Assembly (NCBI RefSeq): GCF_014200045.1
Contig: NZ_JACHOV010000010.1
Coordinates: 62,001-126,000, forward strand
Direction: 5' to 3'
Source of the DNA: Rhizorhapis suberifaciens
GTDB taxonomy: Bacteria; Pseudomonadota; Alphaproteobacteria; Sphingomonadales; Sphingomonadaceae
Length of the DNA: 64,000 nt
Part shown: positions 28,363 through 36,799 of the stretch, one piece after another
How the letters are laid out: each line of letters opens with the position of its first letter
Numbering within the stretch: the stretch's first letter is position 1
The notes under the pieces: model-generated
Told to the model about the DNA's origin: nothing
The model's input: the letters and a program-made list of their open reading frames with translations, nothing else
The model's database searches: none
Made by a program: the position numbers and the translations under genes

Positions 28363-30303
28363 CTATATCTCGACCTGACTGCCCAGCTCCACCACTCGGT
28401 TCGTGGGCAGGCGGAAGAATTCCATCGCGCTTTCTGCATTGCGCAACATCCAGGCGAAAATCTTTTCGCGCCACAAGGCCATACCGGGACGGGCAGAAGG
28501 CAGCAGAGTCTGCCGCGCGAGGAAGAAGCTCGTCTCCATCATTTTAAACTCCGCACCACATTGCGTAATCTGCTTGAGTGCAGCCGGCACATCCGGCTCC
28601 TGCATGAAACCATATTTCAGCACAAGCCGGAAAAATCCGCGCCCCAGATCCTCCAGCTTGCAACGGCCATCATCTTCCACAAAGGGCTCGTCGGCGATCT
28701 TGACGGTCAGCAGGATTACCCGTTCGTGCAACACCTTATTATGTTTCAAATTGTGAAGAAGCGCGTGAGGGACGCCATCTGGCGTGGATGTCATGAACAC
28801 CGCCGTCCCAGGCACACGCACGGCGCTGTTTGCCGCCGAAGCGACGAAGATCGGAATTGGCATGGCTGCCTCCCGCATGCGCTCCATCATCAGCTGCCGT
28901 CCCCTCGCCCATGTGGTGAGCAGGGTGAATATCACCAAACCGACCAGCAACGGGAACCAGCCGCCATCGGGCACCTTCGTCAGGTTCGCCGCGAAATATG
29001 CGGTATCGACAATATAGAAGACGCTTAGCAGCAAGGCTGCCCAGATAGGCGGCCATTTCCACAAACGGAATATCAGCACGGTCAGGAGGGCCGTATCGAT
29101 CAGCATCGCGCCCGTAACCGCAATGCCATATGCCGATGTCAGGCCAGACGAGTTCTGGAAGCTGAGGACCAGCAGGATGACCATCGCCATCAGGCCCCAA
29201 TTGACCAGCGGGATATAGATTTGACCCGCCGTCGAGGCGCTGGTGTGCGAAATGCGCAGGCGCGGCATGAAGCCAAGCTGGATGGCCTGCTGCGTTACGG
29301 AAAACGCGCCGGAAATCACGGCCTGGCTGGCAATGATGGCAGCCAGCGTGGCGATGCCCACCAAAGGCAGCCGGAACCATGTGGGCGCCAAATTGTAGAA
29401 CGGGCTGTCGAGCGCCGGAATTCCTTCGCGGAACAGAAGTGCGCCCTGCCCCATATAGTTCATCATCAAGGCCGGCAGCACGAAGAACAACCATGAAACC
29501 CGGATAGGTTTGCGTCCGAAATGCCCCATGTCCGCATAAAGCGCCTCTGCGCCGGTAACCGCCAACACGACCGAGCCCAAGGCAAGGAAGGCCGCGAACC
29601 CGTCGATCATGAAAAAGTTGATCGCCCACCAGGGATTGAAAGCGATCAGAATGTGCGGCGTATGCCAGACACTGACGACGCCCAGGACGGAAATGGTAAG
29701 GAAATACACCATCATGATGGGCCCGAACATGGCCGCGACGCGGTGGGTCCCCCCCTGCTGAATGGCAAACAGTCCGACCAGCAAAATAACGGCGATCGGC
29801 AGAATCAAAGGATCCAGACCCGGGTTTACGACTGCGAGACCTTCTACCGCCGACAAAACGGAGACGGCGGGGGTAATCATGCTGTCGCCATAAAAGAGCG
29901 ACGTTGCGAACACGCCCAACATGATGATGCCGCGTGACCAACGCTGGGTTTTGGTCCGACCGCTGATCAATGCCAGCAGGGCCAGGCTGCCGCCCTCCCC
30001 CTTGTTATCCGCCCGCATGATGATCGTGACATATTTCAGGGTCACCACCAGCATCATCGACCAGAACATCAGGCTGATCACGCCCAGGATATGCTCTGGA
30101 TCCAGCGTTAGCTTATGATGCCCGGCAAAAGTTTCTCGAAAAGCATAAAGTGGGCTGGTGCCGATGTCGCCGAATACGATGCCGATAGCACCAACGGCAA
30201 GCTTCAGCAGGGCCTTGTCGTCGTGCCCATGATGGGCCTGCGGCAAGCCTATGGCATCGTCCAAGGATGCCGACGTGGCGCCTTCGGTGGATGCATCAGC
30301 CAT
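28363..30303 (-). CDS. kup: Low-affinity potassium uptake protein Kup
   Basis: A 646-residue KUP/HAK/KT transporter, a proton-coupled potassium importer of the inner membrane. The N-terminal [20 protein letters not shown] signature is present, followed by about twelve hydrophobic helices up to about residue 450 and a C-terminal cytoplasmic domain. Length matches the family (about 620-650). The 129 bases upstream of its start (30304-30432) contain no gene. Confidence 0.96.
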   Translation of the reverse strand: MADASTEGATSASLDDAIGLPQAHHGHDDKALLKLAVGAIGIVFGDIGTSPLYAFRETFAGHHKLTLDPEHILGVISLMFWSMMLVVTLKYVTIIMRADNKGEGGSLALLALISGRTKTQRWSRGIIMLGVFATSLFYGDSMITPAVSVLSAVEGLAVVNPGLDPLILPIAVILLVGLFAIQQGGTHRVAAMFGPIMMVYFLTISVLGVVSVWHTPHILIAFNPWWAINFFMIDGFAAFLALGSVVLAVTGAEALYADMGHFGRKPIRVSWLFFVLPALMMNYMGQGALLFREGIPALDSPFYNLAPTWFRLPLVGIATLAAIIASQAVISGAFSVTQQAIQLGFMPRLRISHTSASTAGQIYIPLVNWGLMAMVILLVLSFQNSSGLTSAYGIAVTGAMLIDTALLTVLIFRLWKWPPIWAALLLSVFYIVDTAYFAANLTKVPDGGWFPLLVGLVIFTLLTTWARGRQLMMERMREAAMPIPIFVASAANSAVRVPGTAVFMTSTPDGVPHALLHNLKHNKVLHERVILLTVKIADEPFVEDDGRCKLEDLGRGFFRLVLKYGFMQEPDVPAALKQITQCGAEFKMMETSFFLARQTLLPSARPGMALWREKIFAWMLRNAESAMEFFRLPTNRVVELGSQVEI

Positions 30304-30432
30304 TGTTAAAGGAATCCAGCGTCATAATCGCTCTTTGCGTCCCCGCACGTCCCACGAAAAGGGGACCTTACCGGCAATGACCGCGCGCCCTAGCATGGCT
30401 GCTGGTGCGGTGCAACAAGTGGTCCCAAGGCC

Positions 30433-31119
30433 TCATTGTTCCAGAGCCCCCGTTCCATTTTCGGACAGGGAGCTATCGCCTTGCGCGGGAGCAGCGCCGC
30501 CATTCAGCGACCGTTCCAATATTCCTAAATTAGTTTCGAGGTCTCCCCGCCATTCGGCATCGGCAGAAGTGCGTTTAAGCAAATCGCGCCAAATTTTCTC
30601 CGCTTGTTGCGGCTGACCCGATTGCGCCAGCGCTAGGCCATAAAAATAAGCGGGGGCAGGCATTTCAGGCGCAAGCTTGATCGCCCTCCGAAAAGCGAAT
30701 TCAGCGGCAGGAGACATCACGCCGCCACCGTGCACCATCAACGCGTTGCCGAGACCAAGCCAGAGATTCGGATCATCGGGATATTGCCGCAAGCCCACGC
30801 GCAGCACATTCGCCGCTTCCTCATTCTTGCCGCGGCGGTTGAACGCATCGGAAAGCACCAGCCACTGTCCGGCCTGGCTGAAGCGTTCTCCCATTTCCTT
30901 GCGCTGTTTTGCGACATCTTCGTCAAAGGCGCTGTCCTGCCCAGCGACCTTGACGGGAAAACCCCGCTGCGACGGACTTCCCTGCCAAGCATAGCCTGCA
31001 AGTCCTATGAGCAATGCGGCGGCGACCAGTTCGAAAGTCGCTCGCTCTGCCCTACCGAAACGGATTATGGCGGCGCCGGCCAGCGCCGTCAGAACGACGA
31101 TTATGAACCATCCGTTCAC
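30433..31119 (-). CDS. ccmI: Cytochrome c maturation TPR protein CcmI/CycH (short form)
   Basis: A 228-residue protein with two N-terminal hydrophobic segments (WFIIVVLTALAGAAII, LVAAALLIGLAGYAW) and a TPR-rich C-terminal part (FAFRRAIKLAPEMPAPAYFYGLALAQ). CcmI/CycH chaperones apocytochrome c to the haem ligation complex. Many proteobacterial CcmI proteins are about 400 residues; this one is close to half that, with a single TPR block. It is the last gene of the leftward ccm operon, overlapping ccmH by four bases. Confidence 0.85.
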   Translation of the reverse strand: MNGWFIIVVLTALAGAAIIRFGRAERATFELVAAALLIGLAGYAWQGSPSQRGFPVKVAGQDSAFDEDVAKQRKEMGERFSQAGQWLVLSDAFNRRGKNEEAANVLRVGLRQYPDDPNLWLGLGNALMVHGGGVMSPAAEFAFRRAIKLAPEMPAPAYFYGLALAQSGQPQQAEKIWRDLLKRTSADAEWRGDLETNLGILERSLNGGAAPAQGDSSLSENGTGALEQ

Positions 31120-31625
31120 GCCCGGCCATCCTTCCCCTTGCGACGCTTCAGCCGCCCCCGCAGCAGCACGTAACCGACCGCAAGCAACAGCACCGGCGCA
31201 GCCCAGAGCGGCCAGGTCAACGGCTCAAGCGGCGGCTCATAGGTCACCCAGGCACCATAGCGCTCGATCAGCCATTTGCGGATATGCTCGGGCTTTTCCC
31301 CCACCAGGATACGCTGCCGAATTTGCGAACGCATGTCGCCCGCCATGCTGGCATTGCTGTCGGCAATGGACTGGCTTTGGCAGACGAGGCAACGAATCGT
31401 TTCCATCAAAGCGCTCGCCTGCGCCTCCAGCTTCGGGTCATCGAGCTGACGATCCGCATAGGGCGCTGGCGGCACCGCCGTTTGGGCGGCCGCGGACGTG
31501 GAAGCCAATATCACCAGCAGCGCCATCGTACCTGCCAAGACACGGACCCAGCTGTTTTTGACAAAATCGACCAAAAAGAAGCGGAGTTCCTGTTTTTCCA
31601 AGGACAACAGGGTAACAGCAGCCAT
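31116..31625 (-). CDS. ccmH: Cytochrome c maturation protein CcmH/CycL
   Basis: A 169-residue periplasmic thiol reductase that keeps the CXXCH motif of apocytochrome c reduced. The signature RCLVCQSQSIADSNA carries the redox pair Cys-X-X-Cys. A hydrophobic signal/anchor (VLAGTMALLVILASTSAAA) lies at about residues 29-47, and a C-terminal membrane helix (WPLWAAPVLLLAVGYVLL) anchors it. The start overlaps the ccmG stop (TAATG); the long N-terminal leader leaves open a later start. Confidence 0.93.
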   Translation of the reverse strand: MAAVTLLSLEKQELRFFLVDFVKNSWVRVLAGTMALLVILASTSAAAQTAVPPAPYADRQLDDPKLEAQASALMETIRCLVCQSQSIADSNASMAGDMRSQIRQRILVGEKPEHIRKWLIERYGAWVTYEPPLEPLTWPLWAAPVLLLAVGYVLLRGRLKRRKGKDGRA

Positions 31626-32152
31626 TACCGCGCCTCTCGCAATTTCTGGAGCAGTATTGGCACATCCTCTTCGCGGATCTCGCCGATATGCTGGTAGGCG
31701 ATAAGCCCCCTGCCATTGATCACGAATGTCTCCGGCACGCCAGAGGAGCCAAGCGCGATTTGCACACTGCTGTCCACATCCGACCCGATAGTGGCATAGG
31801 GATTGCCCCAGCGGCCGAGAAAACGGGAAAGGTCTTCCCGACTGTCGCGGATCGCCACCCCGTCAATCTTCACGCCTGCCTCTTTCAATGTCGCGAGCTG
31901 CGCCGCTTCTGCTGCGCAGGGAACACACCAACTTGCAAAAATGTTGAGCAGCCGCGGCTTGCCCCGGGCGAAATCCGCGCTCCTCAGCCCAGGCCGTTCC
32001 GCCACCCCGGCTGGAAGAGCGAATTGGGGTAAAGGCTTGCCGATCATGCGGGACTGAATCGTCCGGTCGGACGGCTTGATGATTCCCGACGCGAATATCG
32101 CGAAGAAAATTGCAAACAGCGCCAGCGGCACCCACAATATCCAACGGCTCAT
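31625..32152 (-). CDS. ccmG: Thiol:disulfide interchange protein CcmG/DsbE
   Basis: A 175-residue membrane-tethered thioredoxin-fold protein. The N-terminal helix (WVPLALFAIFFAIFASGI) anchors it in the inner membrane, and the active-site pair is in FASWCVPCAAE. The conserved cis-proline region (GSSGVPETFVINGRG) follows. It delivers reductant for haem attachment to cytochrome c. The ATG at 32152 overlaps the ccmF stop by four bases and is preferred over a longer reading that would run into ccmF. Confidence 0.94.
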   Translation of the reverse strand: MSRWILWVPLALFAIFFAIFASGIIKPSDRTIQSRMIGKPLPQFALPAGVAERPGLRSADFARGKPRLLNIFASWCVPCAAEAAQLATLKEAGVKIDGVAIRDSREDLSRFLGRWGNPYATIGSDVDSSVQIALGSSGVPETFVINGRGLIAYQHIGEIREEDVPILLQKLREAR

Positions 32153-34083
32153 GCGTAGGCTCTCCTGATCGCCGCCGTCCAGGACCTGCGCACTCTTCCG
32201 ACCAGCGCCAGTGCGCCGCCCAGCGCGATCATGATGCCGCCTGCCCAGATCAGCGTCACAAACGGCTTCCACCAGATGCGAAGCTGCCACCGGTCATCAT
32301 CCACCTGCTCCCCGAGCACGACATAAAGCTGGCCGTCCCAGCGAGTAAGCAGCGCCGCCTCAGTTGTCGGCGTCGGCGGCGAAGGGAAAAAACGGGCCTG
32401 CGGGTGCATCTCCACCGGCTCATCGCCGCCGCGGCTTGCATGCATGACAGCTTCAAGGGCAGTCCAATTGGGCCCGGCGAGCGGCGATATGCTGTCGAAG
32501 GTCACCGTCCAACCGGCGATCTCAACCTTGTCTCCAGGGCGAGCAGCGACGAGCTTTTCATGGTTGAAAGCGCTTTCAGACGCCATTCCGGCAAGACTTA
32601 CGGCCACACCCAGATGCGCGATGACCATACCCCAGGTAAAAAGCGGCGTGCGGCGCAAATTACGCTTCCACAGAGGCGCAAGGCTGGCGACGCCCACTCC
32701 ACCAGCGAGGGTCAACCCCAGAAGCGGCAGAACCCCGATATGGCCCGCCGCCAACGTCAGCAGCAGGGCGAGACCGATCACCGTCGCAACAGCCGGAATC
32801 AGCAGGCGTTTGCCAACGATAGCCGCCCTGTCCTTCTGCCATCGCGTTACGGGGCCCGCCGCCATGATCACGACCATCAGCAGAGCCAAGGGCCCTGCGG
32901 CGGTGTTGAAATAAGGCGGTCCGACCGACAGCTTCTCCCCCGTCACCGCTTCGACGCCCAGAGGATAGAGAGTGCCGATAAGCACAATGCCCAAAATCGC
33001 CGACAGCAACAGGTTGTTGACGACCAGAGCTCCTTCCCGGCTGACCGCCTCGAACTGTTTGCCCTCCCTTACCGTACCCACGCGCAGCGCAAACAGCGCC
33101 AGCGCCCCACCGATATAGAGCGTCAGCAGCGCCAGTATGAAACTGCCGCGCTCCGGATCGACCGCAAAGGCATGGACGCTGGTCAATATCCCCGATCTGA
33201 CAAGGAAAGTTCCTACCATAGACATGGAAAAGGCGACCACCGCCAGCATGATCGTCCACGCGCGCAGCCCATCGCGGGTCGCCAGCACCGTAACGCTATG
33301 GAGCAGCGCCGTCGCCGCCAACCACGGCATCAGCGAGGCATTCTCCACCGGGTCCCAGAACCACCAGCCGCCCCAGCCCAGTTCATAATAAGCCCAATAG
33401 CTACCGGCCGTGATTCCTAGGGTCAGGAATATCCATGAAGCCAACACCCAGGGCCGCATGGCTCGCGCAAAGGCCGCGTCAACATTGCGGGTCAGCAGCG
33501 CGCCTACGGCAAAGGAAAAGGCCACGGACAAGCCGACATAGCCGAAATAGAGCGTTGGCGGGTGAAAGGCGAGGCCTGGGTCTTGCAGGAGGGGATTGAG
33601 GCCTTGTCCATCCTGCGCCGGCGGATTGAGCCGCTCAAACGGATTGGATGAAAACAGCAGGAAGGCATAGAAGCCGAGGCTGATCACCGCCTGGGCGCCA
33701 AGCGTGGCCATATGAGTGTCCCGTCGCAGCATCCGCTCGAACAGCGCCACTGCCCCCCCCGCCAGGCCCATGATGGTCACCCACAGCAGCATCGAGCCTT
33801 CATGATTGCCCCATGTTCCTGCAATCTTGTAAAGCATCGGTTTCAGCGAATGGCTGTTCATCGCCACCAGTTTCACCGACATGTCGGATCGCACGAACAA
33901 CAGGATCAGCAACCCGAAGGCGATAGCGCATAGCAATCCCTGTACAACCGCCACCGGCCGGACGGCGGTCAACAGCTGCTCCTTCGCGCCCCTTACGCCC
34001 GCAAGCACAAGGCCGAATTGAAGCGCCGCCAGCGCCGCGGCCAGCCAAAGTGCGGCGAGACCTGCCTCAGCTATCATGGGCAT
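32149..34083 (-). CDS. ccmF: Cytochrome c haem lyase subunit CcmF
   Basis: A 644-residue multi-helix membrane protein carrying the haem-handling tryptophan-rich (WWD) signature GWGGWWFWDPVENASLMPWL, plus the earlier segment GTWGNHEGSMLLWV. It forms the haem ligation complex with CcmH and CcmI. It sits between ccmE (125-base gap holding a palindromic repeat) and ccmG (four-base overlap). Confidence 0.96.
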   Translation of the reverse strand: MPMIAEAGLAALWLAAALAALQFGLVLAGVRGAKEQLLTAVRPVAVVQGLLCAIAFGLLILLFVRSDMSVKLVAMNSHSLKPMLYKIAGTWGNHEGSMLLWVTIMGLAGGAVALFERMLRRDTHMATLGAQAVISLGFYAFLLFSSNPFERLNPPAQDGQGLNPLLQDPGLAFHPPTLYFGYVGLSVAFSFAVGALLTRNVDAAFARAMRPWVLASWIFLTLGITAGSYWAYYELGWGGWWFWDPVENASLMPWLAATALLHSVTVLATRDGLRAWTIMLAVVAFSMSMVGTFLVRSGILTSVHAFAVDPERGSFILALLTLYIGGALALFALRVGTVREGKQFEAVSREGALVVNNLLLSAILGIVLIGTLYPLGVEAVTGEKLSVGPPYFNTAAGPLALLMVVIMAAGPVTRWQKDRAAIVGKRLLIPAVATVIGLALLLTLAAGHIGVLPLLGLTLAGGVGVASLAPLWKRNLRRTPLFTWGMVIAHLGVAVSLAGMASESAFNHEKLVAARPGDKVEIAGWTVTFDSISPLAGPNWTALEAVMHASRGGDEPVEMHPQARFFPSPPTPTTEAALLTRWDGQLYVVLGEQVDDDRWQLRIWWKPFVTLIWAGGIMIALGGALALVGRVRRSWTAAIRRAYA

Positions 34084-34101
34084 CCAACCATTTCATTAGC
34101 T

Positions 34102-34190
34102 CGTCATTCCCGCGATGGCGGGAACCCATCTCCTGATCCATCAGCGCATCCGAATGTCGAAAAATGAATCCCAGCCTTCCGAGGGTGACG
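34102..34190. repeat. Palindromic repeat between ccmE and ccmF
   Basis: It begins CGTCATTCCCGC and contains the hairpin TTCCCGC-GATG-GCGGGAA (34107-34124); a TGACG terminus lies at 34186-34190. The ends and hairpin type match the element at 25445-25499, so I take it as a second, more diverged or longer copy of the same dispersed repeat. The right boundary is uncertain. It fills most of the ccmE-ccmF gap. Confidence 0.6.
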
Positions 34191-34208
34191 GAGGAATAAC
34201 GAGCCCTT

Positions 34209-34655
34209 TCATCTTTCCGCCTTCATCTCATGGGTCTTGGTGTCGTAGCTCATTCCCTCAAGCTCACGAGGCATGTAGCGCTCATCATGCTTGGCGAGCA
34301 GGTTGCTGGCGACGAAAGTGCCCGTGCGGTCGAACGATCCTTCCGCCACAACGCCGGAGCCTTCCTTGAACAGATCGGGTGCGATGCCGCTGAACCTGGC
34401 CGGAACAATAGCTTTGCCGTCCGTGACGTTGAAGCGAATAGTCACCCCGTCCGCTTCCCGTTTTAAACTTCCCGGGATTACCATGCCGCCCAGGCGAATC
34501 GCCTTTCCGGGCTCCACTCCTTTGGTCTTCACATCACTAGGGGCGTAAAAATAGGCGGCCTCGTCCTTCAGCGCGGACGCCGCCAGCAACCCGGCACCAA
34601 CCAGTGCGACGAGCGCAATGAGCGCGAGGATCAACCGCTGATGCTTCGCCTTCAT
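34209..34655 (-). CDS. ccmE: Cytochrome c maturation haem chaperone CcmE
   Basis: A 148-residue periplasmic haem chaperone with an N-terminal membrane anchor (LILALIALVALVGAGLLAAS) and an OB-fold domain. The haem-binding histidine and its tyrosine partner are in LLAKHDERYMP, the family HxxxY motif. It hands haem from CcmC/D to CcmF. ATG 34655 gives the usual length; it starts 10 bases after the ccmD stop. Confidence 0.95.
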   Translation of the reverse strand: MKAKHQRLILALIALVALVGAGLLAASALKDEAAYFYAPSDVKTKGVEPGKAIRLGGMVIPGSLKREADGVTIRFNVTDGKAIVPARFSGIAPDLFKEGSGVVAEGSFDRTGTFVASNLLAKHDERYMPRELEGMSYDTKTHEMKAER

Positions 34656-34665
34656 CGCCACTGGC

Positions 34666-34797
34666 TCAACCCTCCCGCGCGATCTGGCGAGACCGATGTT
34701 CCGCCCGGCGCATCGTGACAAAAGCCCATAGGCATACGCCGCCCGTGCCAATGAAGGTCAGCCCGTAGGCCGCGATGATGAAAAGCCAGTGATTCAC
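34666..34797 (-). CDS. ccmD: Haem exporter protein CcmD (GTG start)
   Basis: A 43-residue single-helix protein found by reading the gap between ccmC and ccmE. It starts with GTG at 34797 and reads NHWLFIIAAYGLTFIGTGG, a membrane helix, then a basic tail (RRAEHRSRQIAREG) and TGA. Position, size and topology match CcmD, which helps release holo-CcmE from CcmC. It lies eight bases downstream of ccmC and 10 upstream of ccmE. Confidence 0.9.
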   Translation of the reverse strand: MNHWLFIIAAYGLTFIGTGGVCLWAFVTMRRAEHRSRQIAREG

Positions 34798-34805
34798 GTG
34801 CAATC

Positions 34806-35537
34806 CTACCCCCGCGCCAGCCTTTGCAGCCGCGCCTCAACCTTGTTCTGCGCCAGCAGCGCCCGCATTCGCATCAAGACGATTGCACCGAAGAGAAGGC
34901 TGAAGCCCAGCACCGTAAACCACAGCGGCCACAGGATCGAGCTATCGATTGTCGACCCCGACAAGGTAATGCTCGGCCCTTGATGCAGGCTGTTCCACCA
35001 CACAACCGAGCGGTTGATGATCGGAATATTGATCGCCCCGACAAGGCCGAATATTGCCGTGACCCTGCTGACGCTACCTCGGTTGCCTGGGCCTTCGCCG
35101 CTACTTGCATTGGCGAGCGCGATATAGCCCAGATACAGAAACAACAGCACCAGCATGCTGGTCATCCGCCCGTCCCATTCCCACCATGTGCCCCAGGTAA
35201 GCCGCCCCCATATCGACCCTGTCGCGAGGCAGATCGCCGTAAACAGTGCGCCTGGAACCGCAATCGCCCGTGCAGCCACTCCAGCGAGCGGATGCCGCCA
35301 CACGATCTGCATCAGACTGGCAATCGCCAGGCTTGTCCATCCCCCCATGCCAAGCCATGCAGCAGGCACGTGGACATACATGATTCGAACGCTATCCCCC
35401 TGAAGATAGTCTGCCGGAGTATAGAACAGCCCCGCCGCAGTGCCGATCAGAAGCAGCGATAAGCCGCCCCAGAACAGCCAAGGGGTCAAGGGCCGCCCAA
35501 TGGATAGAAACCGCGTAGGATTAGCCAAAACATGCAT
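34806..35537 (-). CDS. ccmC: Haem exporter permease CcmC
   Basis: A 243-residue, roughly six-helix membrane protein with the tryptophan-rich haem-handling motif TWGTWWEWDGRMTSML and flanking histidine VHVPAAWLGMGGW. It loads haem on CcmE. ATG 35537 (MHVLANPTRFLSIGRP) is chosen; a longer in-frame reading would run into the SRP RNA region. It is the first gene of the leftward ccmCDEFGHI set; no ccmA/ccmB is present in this cluster. Confidence 0.94.
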   Translation of the reverse strand: MHVLANPTRFLSIGRPLTPWLFWGGLSLLLIGTAAGLFYTPADYLQGDSVRIMYVHVPAAWLGMGGWTSLAIASLMQIVWRHPLAGVAARAIAVPGALFTAICLATGSIWGRLTWGTWWEWDGRMTSMLVLLFLYLGYIALANASSGEGPGNRGSVSRVTAIFGLVGAINIPIINRSVVWWNSLHQGPSITLSGSTIDSSILWPLWFTVLGFSLLFGAIVLMRMRALLAQNKVEARLQRLARG

Positions 35538-35629
35538 ATTCGGCAGGCTCTTTAGTCGAGGTGGAAGCGCATGGCCAGCGGACTTTGCGCCCCCTTGCAC
35601 CCTCGCCTCAAATCCCCCATATGGCCCGC

Positions 35630-35719
35630 GGGAGTCGGGCGGACGTAGCACTCGCCAACTTGGTCAGGTCCTGACGGAAGCAGCCACAACGAATTCGCTG
35701 CGGGTCGTTCCGGCTCCCA
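35630..35719 (+). ncRNA. ffs: Signal recognition particle RNA (small bacterial 4.5S type)
   Basis: The universally conserved SRP RNA core GGTCAGGTC...CGGAAGCAGCC is at about 35661-35683. The flanks GGGAGTCGG (from 35630) and CCGGCTCCC (to 35718) can pair to close a single long hairpin of about 90 bases, the expected size and shape of the small bacterial form. It binds Ffh and targets membrane proteins to FtsY/SecYEG. The exact 5' and 3' ends are estimates from the pairing. Confidence 0.88.
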
Positions 35720-36006
35720 CCTCTTCTTACATGGCCTGCACCAGGTTTGTTGGTCGCCAGCCCCTCCACTGCCTGCAAGGCCTGCGATCGAGACGGACTT
35801 CAGCCGAAGAAGTCGAGCATCTGTCTTTGGCGTAGATCTGTATAGAGATTCCCTCCCCACCATTAAACGCCGGGCGCAAATACGGGGCGCAGCGCGGCCT
35901 CGAAGGTCAGCGCCTTCCTTGCCCAATGGGGCTTGGCGATGAGCTTGGTGCCCGGCTTCCCCCAGCCCGACCGCAAGCTTGACGAGCCTTGATTCGTTTC
36001 CTATAC
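35720..36006. other. Gap between SRP RNA and lexA promoter
   Basis: About 290 bases with no supported gene. On the minus strand a short unstarted reading of about 36-45 codons ends at the TAA at 35863-35865 in LRPVFAPGV; it lacks an ATG and a ribosome-binding site. The right end leads into the lexA promoter. Open frames of up to about 190 codons on the minus strand pass through the SRP RNA and are not credible. Confidence 0.5.
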
Positions 36007-36021
36007 GTTCCCTGTCCGTTC
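36007..36021 (+). promoter_or_regulatory. LexA-binding SOS box, alphaproteobacterial type
   Basis: An exact GTTC-N7-GTTC (GTTCCCTGTCCGTTC) lies 18 bases upstream of the lexA start codon. This direct-repeat operator is the established LexA site of alphaproteobacteria, distinct from the CTG-N10-CAG palindrome of gammaproteobacteria. Its position implies autoregulation of lexA. Confidence 0.92.
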
Positions 36022-36039
36022 CACAAAAAGGGGTCCGCC

Positions 36040-36708
36040 ATGTTGACGCCCAAGCAGCATGAACTGCTTTGTTATATCCATCGCAAGCTAGAGGAAACCG
36101 GGGTTTCGCCAAGCTTCGAGGAAATGAAGGAAGCGCTTGACCTGAAATCCAAATCTGGAATTCATCGTCTCGTAAACGCTTTAGAGGAACGGCAGTTCAT
36201 CCGTCGCCTACCCAACCGCGCGCGTGCGTTGGAAGTGTTGAAGCTTGCCGAAGGCATGGACCGGGCAAAGCCGGTCATCATTGAGACTGCACCCAAGCTT
36301 CCGGAAATCCCGATCGCCGCGAATGACGTCATCGATATCCCCTTACATGGCCGTATCGCCGCTGGTGTGCCCATCGAAGCTCTTGAAGGCCACAATATGC
36401 TGTCCGTGCCGGCAGCCTTACTGGGTTCGGGCGAACATTATGCGCTCGAAGTGGCGGGCGATTCGATGATTGAAGCAGGGATATTGGACGGCGATTTCGC
36501 ACTTATCCAGCGGACCGAAGTGGCGCGCGACGGACAGATTGTGGTGGCCCTTATTGACGAAGACGAGGCTACGCTCAAATATTTTCATCGGGACGGTCCC
36601 CGCGTTCGGCTCGATCCAGCAAACGCTGCATATGAGCCACAGGTTTATAATGCCTCTCAGGTGCGGGTGCAGGGCAAATTGGCCGGACTGCTGCGCCGGT
36701 ATAATTGA
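36040..36708 (+). CDS. lexA: SOS repressor LexA
   Basis: A 222-residue repressor with an N-terminal winged helix (about 1-65) and a C-terminal S24 peptidase-like domain. The self-cleavage Ala-Gly bond is at residues 108-109 ([11 protein letters not shown]), the nucleophile is Ser142 (GDSMIEAG), and the general base is Lys180 (EDEATLKYF). ATG 36040 is preceded by a GTTC-N7-GTTC SOS box. It is convergent with comEC. Confidence 0.97.
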   Translation: MLTPKQHELLCYIHRKLEETGVSPSFEEMKEALDLKSKSGIHRLVNALEERQFIRRLPNRARALEVLKLAEGMDRAKPVIIETAPKLPEIPIAANDVIDIPLHGRIAAGVPIEALEGHNMLSVPAALLGSGEHYALEVAGDSMIEAGILDGDFALIQRTEVARDGQIVVALIDEDEATLKYFHRDGPRVRLDPANAAYEPQVYNASQVRVQGKLAGLLRRYN

Positions 36709-36799
36709 TCGGGGCTTTTGGATCGCTTCTTACGGCGAGATCCCCATCCCCTACACTGCTGTCCCTGCAAGGCTTTCTATTTAATTTGGCCCAATGTGG

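Noticed and set aside
28739-29941. A 400-codon frame on the minus strand within kup
   Set aside because: Same strand, different frame from a full-length Kup with conserved helices; the alternative translation is Arg/His rich.
32110-33420. A 436-codon plus-strand frame opposite ccmF
   Set aside because: Antisense to CcmF, with low-complexity Arg/Gln/His content and no supporting start.
35863-35985. Short minus-strand peptide ending LRPVFAPGV
   Set aside because: The composition looks somewhat protein-like, but there is no ATG or ribosome-binding site and a stop lies just upstream; possibly a remnant.
35552-36112. A 186-codon minus-strand frame across the SRP RNA and lexA promoter
   Set aside because: It passes through the conserved SRP RNA and the SOS box and has no protein-like features.
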